Shown here: positions 49,536 to 57,866 of the stretch, one piece after another
How the letters are laid out: each line of letters starts with the position of its first letter
Position numbering within the stretch: the first letter of the stretch is position 1
Assembly: GCA_034435435.1 (NCBI GenBank)
Contig: DAOTXN010000082.1
Coordinates: forward strand, 9,117-73,116
Length of the DNA: 64,000 bases
Reading direction: 5' to 3'
Source of the DNA: DAOTXN01 sp034435435
GTDB lineage: Bacteria; Chloroflexota; Anaerolineae; S140-20
Translations under genes and position numbers: made by a program
The notes under the pieces: model-generated
What the model was told of the DNA's origin: nothing
What the model saw: only the letters and a program-made list of their open reading frames with translations
Databases searched by the model: none

Positions 49536-52500
49536 ATGAAGAGATTCCCACCTATCAAATTTGGTCTTGTTTTGGCCGCGCTATTATTGCTCGGCCTGGT
49601 GTCTTTAACCCAAGCGCAAATCGCCCCGGCCGAGTTTCTGCCCGGCGATGATACGCTTGCCCCCACTGCCGGCGATCAGTCGGCGCCTGCTATCGCTCAA
49701 GGCGACGACGCCGCGTTGGCCGTATGGTCCGATGGGCGCGCCCTCGTCGCCGTCGGCGGCTACGAAGGCGAGACGTCGCGTGACATTTACGGCGTGCGCC
49801 TGGATGCCAACGGCAATGTGCTCGACGCCCTGCCCATCGCCATCACTGCGGCCCGCTCCAACCAGGAGAACCCGCAGGTGGCCTGGAATGGCGCGAACTG
49901 GCTGGTGGTGTTTGAGAGTTATTCGCTCGGCGGCACCGGCTATTACTATCAAAAGTCGCTGGCCGCCGTGCGCGTTTCGCCTGCCGGCCAGGTGCTCGAC
50001 AGCCAGCCTATTCCCATCTACGGCGTGGCCCCCACCGTGGGCCAATGGTCGCTGGCCAGCGACGGCAACAACTGGGTAGTGGCCTTTCAAGGTGCGTCGG
50101 CCAGCTATGATCTGATGGCCCTGCGCATCTCGCCCACCGGCGTGGTGCTCGACCCGCCGACGCACTCGCTCGTGCCGGCCACGTATTACGTGCGCAGCAA
50201 CCTGCACCTGGCCTACGCGGGCGGCGTGTTCCTGTTGACTTTTAACGATGCTTACGTCAACGGCACATACGATACCAAGGCCGTGCGCTTTGACAGCAAC
50301 CTCACTCTGCTAGACGCCACGCCGATCAGCCTCCTGAGTGTGCCGCTCAACGGTCTGGCGTCCAACGCATCCGAATTTTACATCGTCTGGCACCAGCAGC
50401 AGCCCAATTTCAGCATCGCCGTCACCGGCTCGCGGGTCAACCCGGCCGGACAAAAGCTAGATGGAGACGGCGTAAACATCTCCAAGACCAACCAGCCGCA
50501 GGCGTACACGACCACAGCCGTGGTTTGGGATGGCGCGAATTGGAAGGTCACCTGGGGCTACAACGACGCCGTCTCGGTGGCGCGGGTGAACGCCTCCGGG
50601 CAACTCCTGGATCCGGGCGGCGTCTCGGTGCCCGGGCCATCCACCGGGCTTACGGCAGCCACAGCGACGGGCGGTGTGCAGTTGGTGTGGACCGCCTACA
50701 ACAACAGCAACAACGATGTCAACACGGCCAACATCTCGGCGGGCAACGTGGCCGGGCCGAATAGGACCATTTCGGTGGGCGCACCCATGCAGCTCCGCGC
50801 CGACGTGGCCACGAACGGCAATGGTTACATGATGGTTTACCGCAGCCTGACCGCCAGCGAAAACCGCATCATGGCCCAGCCGCTCGACGCGAACGGCCTG
50901 CCCGTCGGCCTGCCCGTTCAACTGGAGAGCGGCGACAGCCTCACAGGTCCCGGCTCGCCCGCCGTGGCCTGGAACGGCGCGCTCTACATGGCCGCCTGGG
51001 GCAACAGCAGCGGTATCGTGGCCCAACGTCTGAACCCCGATGGCAGCCAGATTGACGCCGCCCCGTTCCTGGTGATGACCCCGGGCTTTGGCCCGGCGGA
51101 CCTGGAAGCCATGGGCGACACTTTCCTGGTCGTCGGTTTGCAGTTCGGTTTCAACGTCGAGATCATCAACCCCATCGCGGCGCGGGTGCGCGGCTCGGAT
51201 GGAGCGGTGCTCGATCCCACGCCCAAGATCATCGGCGGCTCGTATTCCAGCAAGCCCAGGGTCGCGGTCCTCGGCGGGCGCTGGCTCGTCGCCTGGCAGC
51301 AGAACGCCACTCACGATAACCCGTCCGCGAGCACGATGGCCGTGTTTGTCAACCCGGATGGCACGAGCCTGACGCCGTTCAGCGTATACAGCTACTCCAC
51401 CGCCGGCGGCAACGGCATCTTTGACCTTGGATTGGCCTCTAGCGGCAGCGTCGCCCTGGCGGTGCAATCGGCGGAATTGAGTTCGGGGGTAGAGACCGAC
51501 CTGGTGGCCCGCCTGATCAACGCCGACGGCGCCTTGCAACCGGCCATCAACCTCACCCCCTGGATCGGCAACCAATACCGCCCGCGCGCCGCGTGGGACG
51601 GCAGCCAGTTCGTCGTGGTCTATCAGGATCAAAAGAACCGCCTGGCCGAATGGAGCCTGGAGCAGCTCGACGCCCGCAGCGACTTGTTCGGCATGCGTAT
51701 CGGCTCCGCCGGCAGCATCATCGACCCGCAGGGCTTTGTGTTCTCGGCCTCGGCGCTCGCCGAGGCCTATCCGACGGTCGCGGCGGCGGATAGCGTCAGC
51801 TTGATCGCCGGCTCGGTCATGCGCAACCAGGCGCCCTACACCAATTACCGCGTGGGCTACACCCGGTTCGGGCTGGACGGCAACCAATGGCCGGTGGCCA
51901 TGGCCTCGGCCAGCCCTGCCGACGGCGACGTGCCGCTGACCGTCAATTTTAGCTCGGCCGGTTCCACGGACCCGGATGGCGCGCTGGCGGCGTATCTGTG
52001 GGATTTTGGCGACGGCGGCGCGTCTACTGAAGCGAACCCCAGCCACATCTACACCACGGGCGGGCCGTTCGTGGCGACCCTGACCCTCACCGACGACGGC
52101 GGCGCGACGGCGACTCAGACGGTCTTGGTCAAAGCTGTCAATCCCAATCAGATGCCGGTGGCAAACGCCTCGGCCGATCCCGCCTCCGGCCCGGCTCCGT
52201 TGGCCGTCACCTTTTACGCCACCGGGTCCTACGACCCCGACGGCTTTCTGGGGAACTTTTACTGGACCTTTGGCGATGGCTGGGACTATTGGGGTTCCGT
52301 GGCCTACCACACCTTTAATGCGCCCGGCACTTATCAAGTGACGCTCACCGTGTACGACAGCCAGGGGGCGACCGGGACGGACAGCATCACCGTGCAGGTG
52401 GGGCAATCCAACCAGCCGCCGGTGGCCGTGGCCTCTGCCGATCCCACCAGCGGCCAGGCCCCGCTGAGCGTCAACTTTAGCTCGGCGGGGTCCACCGACC

Positions 52501-52997
52501 CGGACGGCACGATCGTGGCTTATGCCTGGAACTTGGGCGACGGGGGCAGTTCCTCGGAAGCCAATCCCAGCCACACCTACCAGACTCCCGGCGCGTATAA
52601 TGCCAGGCTGACCGTGACCGACGATCAGGGCGGGACCGATAGCGACCAGGTGACGATTACGGTGAATTCGAGCGGCTGCGCCAGCAACTGCTTGCGCTCG
52701 ACCGCCATCAACCTATCGTATCAGGCGCGGGGGAGCACGGCGACTGTCAATGGGCGCGTCACCGTCAAAAACGAAAACGGCGCTAACGTGCAGGGGGCGA
52801 CGGTTTACGCCACCTGGACGCTGCCGAGCGGCGCGACTCAGAGCCAATCTGCCGTCACGAATAGCAGAGGCATAGCCCAATTCAGGGTGAGGAGCGGTTT
52901 TGGCGTTTACACCCTGACCGTCACCGACATCACCAAGACCGGCTCCACCTTTGATCCGGCGAACAGCGTCCTGAGCGCAAGCATCACCACGTCCTAG
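49536..52997 (+). CDS. Large secreted protein with three PKD domains and C-terminal Ig-like domain
   Basis: 1153 residues; the start MKRFPPIKFG lies after a palindromic repeat. Signal peptide to about residue 28 (TQAQ). Residues 30-780 are repeated beta-strand segments of propeller type, with recurring phrases such as GxxLD...PI and W-containing strands. Three PKD domains follow (about 788-870, 875-955, 960-1045), each with the signature WDFGDG, WTFGDG or WNLGDG and a preceding NFSSAGSTDPDG-like element. A final Ig-like domain (about 1060-1153) ends without the LP tail. Likely an extracellular adhesin or binding protein for cells or polysaccharides. Confidence 0.9.
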   Translation: MKRFPPIKFGLVLAALLLLGLVSLTQAQIAPAEFLPGDDTLAPTAGDQSAPAIAQGDDAALAVWSDGRALVAVGGYEGETSRDIYGVRLDANGNVLDALPIAITAARSNQENPQVAWNGANWLVVFESYSLGGTGYYYQKSLAAVRVSPAGQVLDSQPIPIYGVAPTVGQWSLASDGNNWVVAFQGASASYDLMALRISPTGVVLDPPTHSLVPATYYVRSNLHLAYAGGVFLLTFNDAYVNGTYDTKAVRFDSNLTLLDATPISLLSVPLNGLASNASEFYIVWHQQQPNFSIAVTGSRVNPAGQKLDGDGVNISKTNQPQAYTTTAVVWDGANWKVTWGYNDAVSVARVNASGQLLDPGGVSVPGPSTGLTAATATGGVQLVWTAYNNSNNDVNTANISAGNVAGPNRTISVGAPMQLRADVATNGNGYMMVYRSLTASENRIMAQPLDANGLPVGLPVQLESGDSLTGPGSPAVAWNGALYMAAWGNSSGIVAQRLNPDGSQIDAAPFLVMTPGFGPADLEAMGDTFLVVGLQFGFNVEIINPIAARVRGSDGAVLDPTPKIIGGSYSSKPRVAVLGGRWLVAWQQNATHDNPSASTMAVFVNPDGTSLTPFSVYSYSTAGGNGIFDLGLASSGSVALAVQSAELSSGVETDLVARLINADGALQPAINLTPWIGNQYRPRAAWDGSQFVVVYQDQKNRLAEWSLEQLDARSDLFGMRIGSAGSIIDPQGFVFSASALAEAYPTVAAADSVSLIAGSVMRNQAPYTNYRVGYTRFGLDGNQWPVAMASASPADGDVPLTVNFSSAGSTDPDGALAAYLWDFGDGGASTEANPSHIYTTGGPFVATLTLTDDGGATATQTVLVKAVNPNQMPVANASADPASGPAPLAVTFYATGSYDPDGFLGNFYWTFGDGWDYWGSVAYHTFNAPGTYQVTLTVYDSQGATGTDSITVQVGQSNQPPVAVASADPTSGQAPLSVNFSSAGSTDPDGTIVAYAWNLGDGGSSSEANPSHTYQTPGAYNARLTVTDDQGGTDSDQVTITVNSSGCASNCLRSTAINLSYQARGSTATVNGRVTVKNENGANVQGATVYATWTLPSGATQSQSAVTNSRGIAQFRVRSGFGVYTLTVTDITKTGSTFDPANSVLSASITTS

Positions 52998-53083
52998 CCT
53001 CTTCACACTGGAACTTGCTGCAGAGACCCACATGCTCCTCGCCGGTCCGTGACCGGCGAGAGCAGGAGTGCTATTTTCAGAGT

Positions 53084-53119
53084 AGAGAGGCCCAATCGCG
53101 CCTCGATTGGGGCCTCTCT
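53084..53119 (+). terminator. Strong Rho-independent terminator after the PKD protein gene
   Basis: A 14-15-bp stem (AGAGAGGCC...GGCCTCTCT with one bulge) followed by CTTTTT. A second, smaller hairpin (10-bp stem CTCGCCGGTC/GACCGGCGAG) stands about 35 bp upstream. Confidence 0.9.
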
Positions 53120-53183
53120 CTTTTTGGGCTAATCGGAGTAGATAAATCCGAAATGGCGCTCGATACGTATATTTTGGTAATAC

Positions 53184-53404
53184 GTAACTGCTCAGCCTGT
53201 GCAGATATGACAACGAATCAAAAGATTGAGCGAATCTGTGCTTCTCGGCCCGATGGCCTGGGCCCCACAGCCGCGCTGACCGTGGTCCCAAGGGATGCGC
53301 CGCCGCGCCTCACTGCAGAACGCGGGCAGCCCCGGGGCAGGGTTGGTCGGCGCCATTCGGTCAATCCCGAAAATTCGTTGTCATATCCCCACCTGAGCAG
53401 TTAC
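53184..53404. mobile_element. MITE, copy C (perfect ends and 8-bp target duplication)
   Basis: 221 bp. The 12-bp ends are perfect inverted repeats (GTAACTGCTCAG and CTGAGCAGTTAC), and similarity continues inward to about 34 bp (shared GATATGACAACGAA). Identical flanks GGTAATAC at 53176-53183 and 53405-53412 show the insertion. The inside differs from copies A and B. It lies between the terminator and the glycosyltransferase gene, and the frame open through it is not part of that gene. No other gene lies in 52998-53455. Confidence 0.95.
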
Positions 53405-53455
53405 GGTAATACTATCTTTGTCAGAGTTCAGATGGCGCTGGAGCGACGAGAGGAA

Positions 53456-54979
53456 ATGAGCCAGATCGCTTTCACAAATGAAACCGCCCGCACAGCTATG
53501 GCATCGGTTGGCGTGCTTGGCCGCAAGCTGGCTCACGTGGACCGGCGCACAGCGCTCGCCTTTGGCCTGCCTTTCGTCCTGTATCTGCTCACGCTGGCCC
53601 CCACCGTCTATAACCTGGACAGCGCCGAGTTTAGCACGGCGGCGGCCACGGGCGGTATCGTGCGCGCCACGGGTTATCCGCTGTACCTGCTGATAGGCCG
53701 CGCCTGGTCGCTGCTCCCCGTCGGCGACGTGGGCTACCGTATGAACCTGCTCTCTGCGTTCAGCGGCGCGCTCACACTGGCGCTGGCCGAGCGCATCCTG
53801 CGCCGCTTGCGCGTGGGTCCCTGGGCGGCGTTCGGCGCGTTAGGTTTGCTGGCGACGGCGCCCTTTTTCTGGGTCCTCTCACTGATCGCCGAAACCTACA
53901 CCCTGCACACCGCGCTGATGGCGGGGGTTATCTTGTTGTTGCTGCGCTGGGCTGACGACCCGACGCCGCGTCGACTGGCGTGGGTGACGCTGCTGCTAGG
54001 GTTAAGCGCGGGCAACCACGCCGCCACTGTATTGCTCGTCCCTGGCTGCGTCTGGTACGTGTCGGCTGTCGCGCTCCGGCAAGCCTTGTCGCCCCGCTCG
54101 CTCATCTTTGCGACGATGGGGCTGGTTGCCGGGTTGAGCGTTTATGTGTACCTACCGCTGCGCTACGGGGCGTCGCCCGCCTTTAACTATGCCGGGCACT
54201 ACGACGCGACGGGGACGTTCGTACCGCTTAACCTGCGCACGCCCGAGGGCCTGTGGTGGCTCATCTCCGGACAGAGTTTTTCCGGGCAGATGTTGGCCTA
54301 TAGTGGAGCCGAGTTGTGGCGCGAGGCGACCCACTTTGCGGCCCAATTGTGGCGGGCTTTTTTCGCCGTCGGCGTCGGGCCGGGCCTGCTGGGCGTAGCG
54401 ATTTTGTTGCGCCGGAACTGGCGGCTGGGCGGGATGCTCCTGCTCATATTCGCGGCCAACGCCGGGTTCTACGTTGATTATCGTGTGGTGGACAAAGACA
54501 CCATGTTCCTGCCCGCTTATTTGGTGTGGGCCGTGTGGGTCGGTGTCGGGTCGCACACGTTGCTCGAATGGGCTAAAGACGGCCTGGCCCGCCGCTGGGG
54601 CGTGTGGCTGTTGCGCGGGGTTATGGTCAGCGGCGTGTTAGCGGCCGGGGTGTGGAACTGGTCACTGGCCGACCAGTCGGACGACCGCAGCGCCCGCGAG
54701 CGGGGCGAGGCGATTCTGGCCGTGGCCGAGCCGGACGCGCTGGTTCTGGGCTGGTGGGACACCGTGCCCGTCGTCGAATATCTGCAACTGGTCGAAGGAC
54801 AACGGCTTGACGTGCAGGTCATCAATCGCTTTCTCATCGCGCCTGACGACTTGCGCACGTTAATTCAGCGTGAGGTAGACCGCCGCCCTGTGTATATTGA
54901 CAGTTTGTCCTCCGAGCTGCTCAAAATCGCGCGGGCCCAACCGGCTGGCCCGATCTATCAATTGAGTCCACGTCATTAG
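53456..54979 (+). CDS. DUF2723/GT117-type membrane glycosyltransferase
   Basis: 507 residues; the ATG at 53456 is closest to GAGAGG; alternatives at 53432 and 53498 remain possible. Multi-helix membrane protein (about 9-11 helices). The outer-loop signature LAPTVYNLDSAEFSTAAAT (about residues 43-61) has the acidic pair expected for lipid-phosphate-sugar transferases of the GT-C fold. Human TMEM260 belongs to this family and is an O-mannosyltransferase (established knowledge). It could glycosylate the secreted proteins encoded nearby (inference). GTA to outer tail: residues after about 430 form a soluble C-terminal domain. Confidence 0.88.
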   Translation: MSQIAFTNETARTAMASVGVLGRKLAHVDRRTALAFGLPFVLYLLTLAPTVYNLDSAEFSTAAATGGIVRATGYPLYLLIGRAWSLLPVGDVGYRMNLLSAFSGALTLALAERILRRLRVGPWAAFGALGLLATAPFFWVLSLIAETYTLHTALMAGVILLLLRWADDPTPRRLAWVTLLLGLSAGNHAATVLLVPGCVWYVSAVALRQALSPRSLIFATMGLVAGLSVYVYLPLRYGASPAFNYAGHYDATGTFVPLNLRTPEGLWWLISGQSFSGQMLAYSGAELWREATHFAAQLWRAFFAVGVGPGLLGVAILLRRNWRLGGMLLLIFAANAGFYVDYRVVDKDTMFLPAYLVWAVWVGVGSHTLLEWAKDGLARRWGVWLLRGVMVSGVLAAGVWNWSLADQSDDRSARERGEAILAVAEPDALVLGWWDTVPVVEYLQLVEGQRLDVQVINRFLIAPDDLRTLIQREVDRRPVYIDSLSSELLKIARAQPAGPIYQLSPRH

Positions 54980-54993
54980 AAAAGGAGCTGAAA

Positions 54994-55416
54994 ATGAAAA
55001 ACTGGTCTCGATTATTCATCGCTTTGAGTATTTTCGTTTCGGGTTTGGCGCTCATTCCGTATGTCAGCCTGTCGTCTGAACCCTTTAGCTGGCAAAAGTA
55101 TGCCGACGCCTATCAGCCAGGGCCGGTCCAGGTCAACATTCAGAACTTGGCCTTTGAGCCGGGCCTGGTCCTTATCGCCGCCGGCGCCACCGTGCGCTGG
55201 ACGAACTTGGATGGTACACCGCACACCGTCACCAGCGACACGGGTGTGTTCGACTCGGGCGCGCTGCAAAACGGCGACAGCTTTGAGTTCACCTTTGACC
55301 AACCCGGCGCATACGACTATTCGTGCTCGTTCCATCCTGCTATGACCGGTCGAGTGGTCGTTGTGGCGGGGGCAGAGGATTTGTTCTGGGTTTTCTTGCC
55401 TGTTATTCTGCGCTGA
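54994..55416 (+). CDS. Small secreted cupredoxin with LP tail
   Basis: 140 residues; AAAGGAG before the ATG. Signal peptide (about 1-28), the short WQKYADAYQP segment, and a plastocyanin/azurin-like domain (45-125). Copper ligands are His77 (TPHTVTS), Cys111, His114 and Met117 (YSCSFHPAMTG): a complete type 1 copper site. It ends LFWVFLPVILR, the tail shared by three other exported proteins. It would carry electrons outside the cell or at the wall. It starts 14 bp after the glycosyltransferase stop, and the PIG-V-like gene starts 8 bp after it, so all three probably form one operon. Confidence 0.93.
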   Translation: MKNWSRLFIALSIFVSGLALIPYVSLSSEPFSWQKYADAYQPGPVQVNIQNLAFEPGLVLIAAGATVRWTNLDGTPHTVTSDTGVFDSGALQNGDSFEFTFDQPGAYDYSCSFHPAMTGRVVVVAGAEDLFWVFLPVILR

Positions 55417-55424
55417 AACGGTTC

Positions 55425-56630
55425 ATGGAAGCAACGCCCACGACTTTGGGTCTGGCTGTGTCAAAAACATCCTGGCGCGGCAAACTCAGGGCCGCTCGTT
55501 GGGTGTGGATGTCGTTGCTGGTCTTTGGCCTGACCCGGCTGGGAGTGGCGCTGGTGGCTTACGTCGCCGCGCCACTCGTGGCCGACTCGAGCGTGCCGCC
55601 TTATCACATCCGGCCTGAGCATATCGTGCTGGATACATTCGGCAGCCGGTGGGACACTGGCTTTTATCTGGACATCGCGGAAAAGGGCTACCAGTACGAG
55701 GGCGCGACATTGCCTTCGGTAGCTTTTTTTCCGCTGCTGCCCCTGCTCATCCGCGCCGTCACGCCGCTGGCCGGCGACCCGCTGTTGGCCGGGCTACTCA
55801 TCACCAACGCGGCGCTGCTGGGCGCGACGATGCTGCTGTATCGCCTGGTCGAGGAAGAATGGGGTCAGGCCGTCGCCGACCGGGCCGTGTGGTACCTGCT
55901 CATCTTTCCCACGGCCTTTTTCGGCTCGGCCATCTACAGTGAATCGGTGTTCCTGCTGGGCGCGATAGGAGCTTTGTACGCCGCCCGCAAGGGCTACTGG
56001 GAGAGCGCGGCCATGCTGGGCTTTTTTACCGCGCTGACCCGCCTGACCGGGCTGCTCGTCGCGCCGCTGCTGGTAGCAGAGTGGTGGAGCCAGCGCCGCC
56101 GTCGCACAGGCGAGGCGCGCCCAGCGCCGCTGGCGTTGCTCGCTGCGCTGGGCGCGCCGCTGGGCGCGGGCGCCTATATGCTCTATCTGGGCCGCGCCTT
56201 TGGCGATCCGCTGGCCTTTGCGCATGCCTCGGCCGCCTGGGGCCGCACGCCCCGCTCGCCCCTAATCACGCTCGGCGAGCTGCTGCAACGCCCGGCCGAA
56301 GGTTGGGGGGCGGCGCTGCTGGCCGGGCGCCTGCCTCTGGACAACTGGATCGATCTGTTGTTTGTCGGCGTGTTCTTGGGTTTGGGCCTGGTCCTGCTCA
56401 CGCAGCGGCGCTGGAGCGAAGGGCTGTTCGTGACGCTGGGGACGCTGGCGCCGTTCAGCTCCGGTCTGTTGATGAGCCAGCGGCGCTACGTGTGGGTGTT
56501 GTTCCCGGCGTTTATTTTGCTGGCCCGTTGGGGTGAGCGCCCGTGGGTGGACCGGCTGATCACGACCCTGTCGCTGCTGGGGTTGGGGCTATTCACGGCG
56601 CTGTTTGCCAACTGGTACTGGGTGGGGTGA
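55425..56630 (+). CDS. PIG-V-like membrane mannosyltransferase
   Basis: 401 residues; the ATG at 55425 (MEATPTTLG) follows the cupredoxin stop by 8 bp. About 8-10 membrane helices. The first outer loop has FGSRWDTGFYLDIAEKGY and the next FFPLLPLLIR, both PIG-V/GT-C signatures with the acidic catalytic pair near RWDTGFYLD. PIG-V adds the second mannose to GPI anchors in eukaryotes (established knowledge); bacterial relatives use polyprenyl-phosphate sugars for other acceptors. It may work with the DUF2723 protein upstream on surface proteins or glycolipids (inference). Its 3' end overlaps the convergent NUDIX gene by 42 bp. Confidence 0.88.
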   Translation: MEATPTTLGLAVSKTSWRGKLRAARWVWMSLLVFGLTRLGVALVAYVAAPLVADSSVPPYHIRPEHIVLDTFGSRWDTGFYLDIAEKGYQYEGATLPSVAFFPLLPLLIRAVTPLAGDPLLAGLLITNAALLGATMLLYRLVEEEWGQAVADRAVWYLLIFPTAFFGSAIYSESVFLLGAIGALYAARKGYWESAAMLGFFTALTRLTGLLVAPLLVAEWWSQRRRRTGEARPAPLALLAALGAPLGAGAYMLYLGRAFGDPLAFAHASAAWGRTPRSPLITLGELLQRPAEGWGAALLAGRLPLDNWIDLLFVGVFLGLGLVLLTQRRWSEGLFVTLGTLAPFSSGLLMSQRRYVWVLFPAFILLARWGERPWVDRLITTLSLLGLGLFTALFANWYWVG

Positions 56631-57299
56631 GGACGCAACCATGGATGGCGCGGACGACACGGATTTCTCCGGGTCTTGATGCGGCAGGCTGGTCAATTTT
56701 TCGTACACTTGCACCAGCCACCCGTCCTGTGGAGAGATCAGTTCTGGCTGGGGCGTCAGAGGAACCCAATACAGAACAAAGTCGTGCCGGCCTTCGGCCC
56801 GCACCGTCCATCGCTCAGGCGTGGGGCCGGTGGGTCGCAGGTGAAACAGATGGCGTGTCACATAGTCAGTGAGCAGATTCGCAGCGACCCAACCCTGCTC
56901 CCGCCACAATAGCTCAGGCTGCGCGGCGTTGAGGTCAATTTCCTCGTACAGGATGTGCGCCCACGGCCCCTCGGTCTCCAACTGCTGGACCACCATCCCG
57001 CGTCGCACGGTACAAGGGCGCACTGCTGCATTCGCGTCTGGTTCCGCCAGCAACCGAATTGGGCCGAGGACCATGCGCTCATCCGCCGCCAACGCCTGCG
57101 GCGTCGTCCCCAGGTCGGCCACGATTTGCACTTCCGCCAACCCGGTCTCCTCGCGCACCTCGCGCAACACCGCTGCTTCGACCGTCTCGCCCACCTCGAC
57201 CGTGCCCGCCGGGACCTGCACGCCTGCCGTGGGATGACGAAACACCAGGAGTTGGCGCTTTACCCCTTCCTCGCGCGTGACAAAGGCGGTGACTTTCAT
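56589..57299 (-). CDS. NUDIX hydrolase with C-terminal extension
   Basis: 236 residues. The Nudix box G-x5-E-x7-REVREETGL (GTVEVGETVEAAVLREVREE, then TGL) is intact at about residues 32-54, so it should hydrolyse a nucleoside diphosphate-linked compound using Mg2+. The last 120 residues or so extend past the usual domain, with Trp-rich sequence, and end in a low-complexity tail that overlaps the convergent gene. The ATG at 57299 overlaps the TGA of the PNPOx gene (ATGA), a sign of translational coupling. Confidence 0.92.
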   Translation of the reverse strand: MKVTAFVTREEGVKRQLLVFRHPTAGVQVPAGTVEVGETVEAAVLREVREETGLAEVQIVADLGTTPQALAADERMVLGPIRLLAEPDANAAVRPCTVRRGMVVQQLETEGPWAHILYEEIDLNAAQPELLWREQGWVAANLLTDYVTRHLFHLRPTGPTPERWTVRAEGRHDFVLYWVPLTPQPELISPQDGWLVQVYEKLTSLPHQDPEKSVSSAPSMVASSPHPVPVGKQRRE

Positions 57300-57847
57300 C
57301 GGTCGTAAAAGAAAGCGCCGGGGAAATCCGCGCCGACCTGTTTCTTTTTCCCACTCCACGCCTCGATTTGGACGCGATAGACCGCCGTAATGGACAGTTC
57401 TTCGGGCGTGATAGGCCGGTAGTCACGGCCCGGTTTCAGGTGAGGGAAATATTTATCGAGCAAGAGTTGCAGTGCGTGGCGGGCCTCGTCTGTATCAGTG
57501 ACAAGGGTAGCCTGCCCAAACACCACCACACTGGCATATTCGACGCTGAACTCGAGGGCCGTGTCGGCCGGCAATAATCGCCCCATCTCGCCAACGGTGA
57601 AACATACCCGCCCGTCGTGTTCGATGTTGGTGCGCGTGCGGCCGGCGTGTGCAGTGTGAAAATAGAGCGCGTGCGCCGCTTCGTCCAGGATGAATAGGTT
57701 GCTGTGGGCAAAGGGCTGCCCGTCAAAGGCCGTCGCCAGCACGCCCCACGGGGCGCGATGGAGCAGGGCGCGAATCCAGGCTTCGTCTTTGACTTCCCGG
57801 TCGCGCCGGCGTATGTGGGTCAAGGCCTCTTTTGTTTCGTTTGGCAT
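57296..57847 (-). CDS. PNPOx-like flavin-binding protein
   Basis: 183 residues; AGAGGAG stands before the ATG at 57847. A split-barrel fold of the pyridoxamine-5'-phosphate oxidase/NimA type: LLHRAPWGVLATAFDGQPF, LFILDEAAHALYFHTA, the FMN-loop AGRTRTNIEHDGRVCFTV, and SVEYASVVVFGQATLV. Family members bind FMN, F420 or haem; the substrate here is unknown. The gene is the middle of a probable three-gene operon, 19 bp after the LCP gene and overlapping the NUDIX gene by 4 bp. Confidence 0.9.
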   Translation of the reverse strand: MPNETKEALTHIRRRDREVKDEAWIRALLHRAPWGVLATAFDGQPFAHSNLFILDEAAHALYFHTAHAGRTRTNIEHDGRVCFTVGEMGRLLPADTALEFSVEYASVVVFGQATLVTDTDEARHALQLLLDKYFPHLKPGRDYRPITPEELSITAVYRVQIEAWSGKKKQVGADFPGAFFYDR

Positions 57848-57866
57848 ATCAATCTCCTCTAGCAAG

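Noticed and set aside
50457..52574. A 705-codon open frame on the minus strand opposite the PKD protein
   Set aside because: GC-rich shadow of a long coding strand; no signal, domain or start site, while the plus strand has clear PKD domains.
53015..53455. Upstream start of the DUF2723 glycosyltransferase
   Set aside because: The frame runs through a terminator and a MITE with target duplication.
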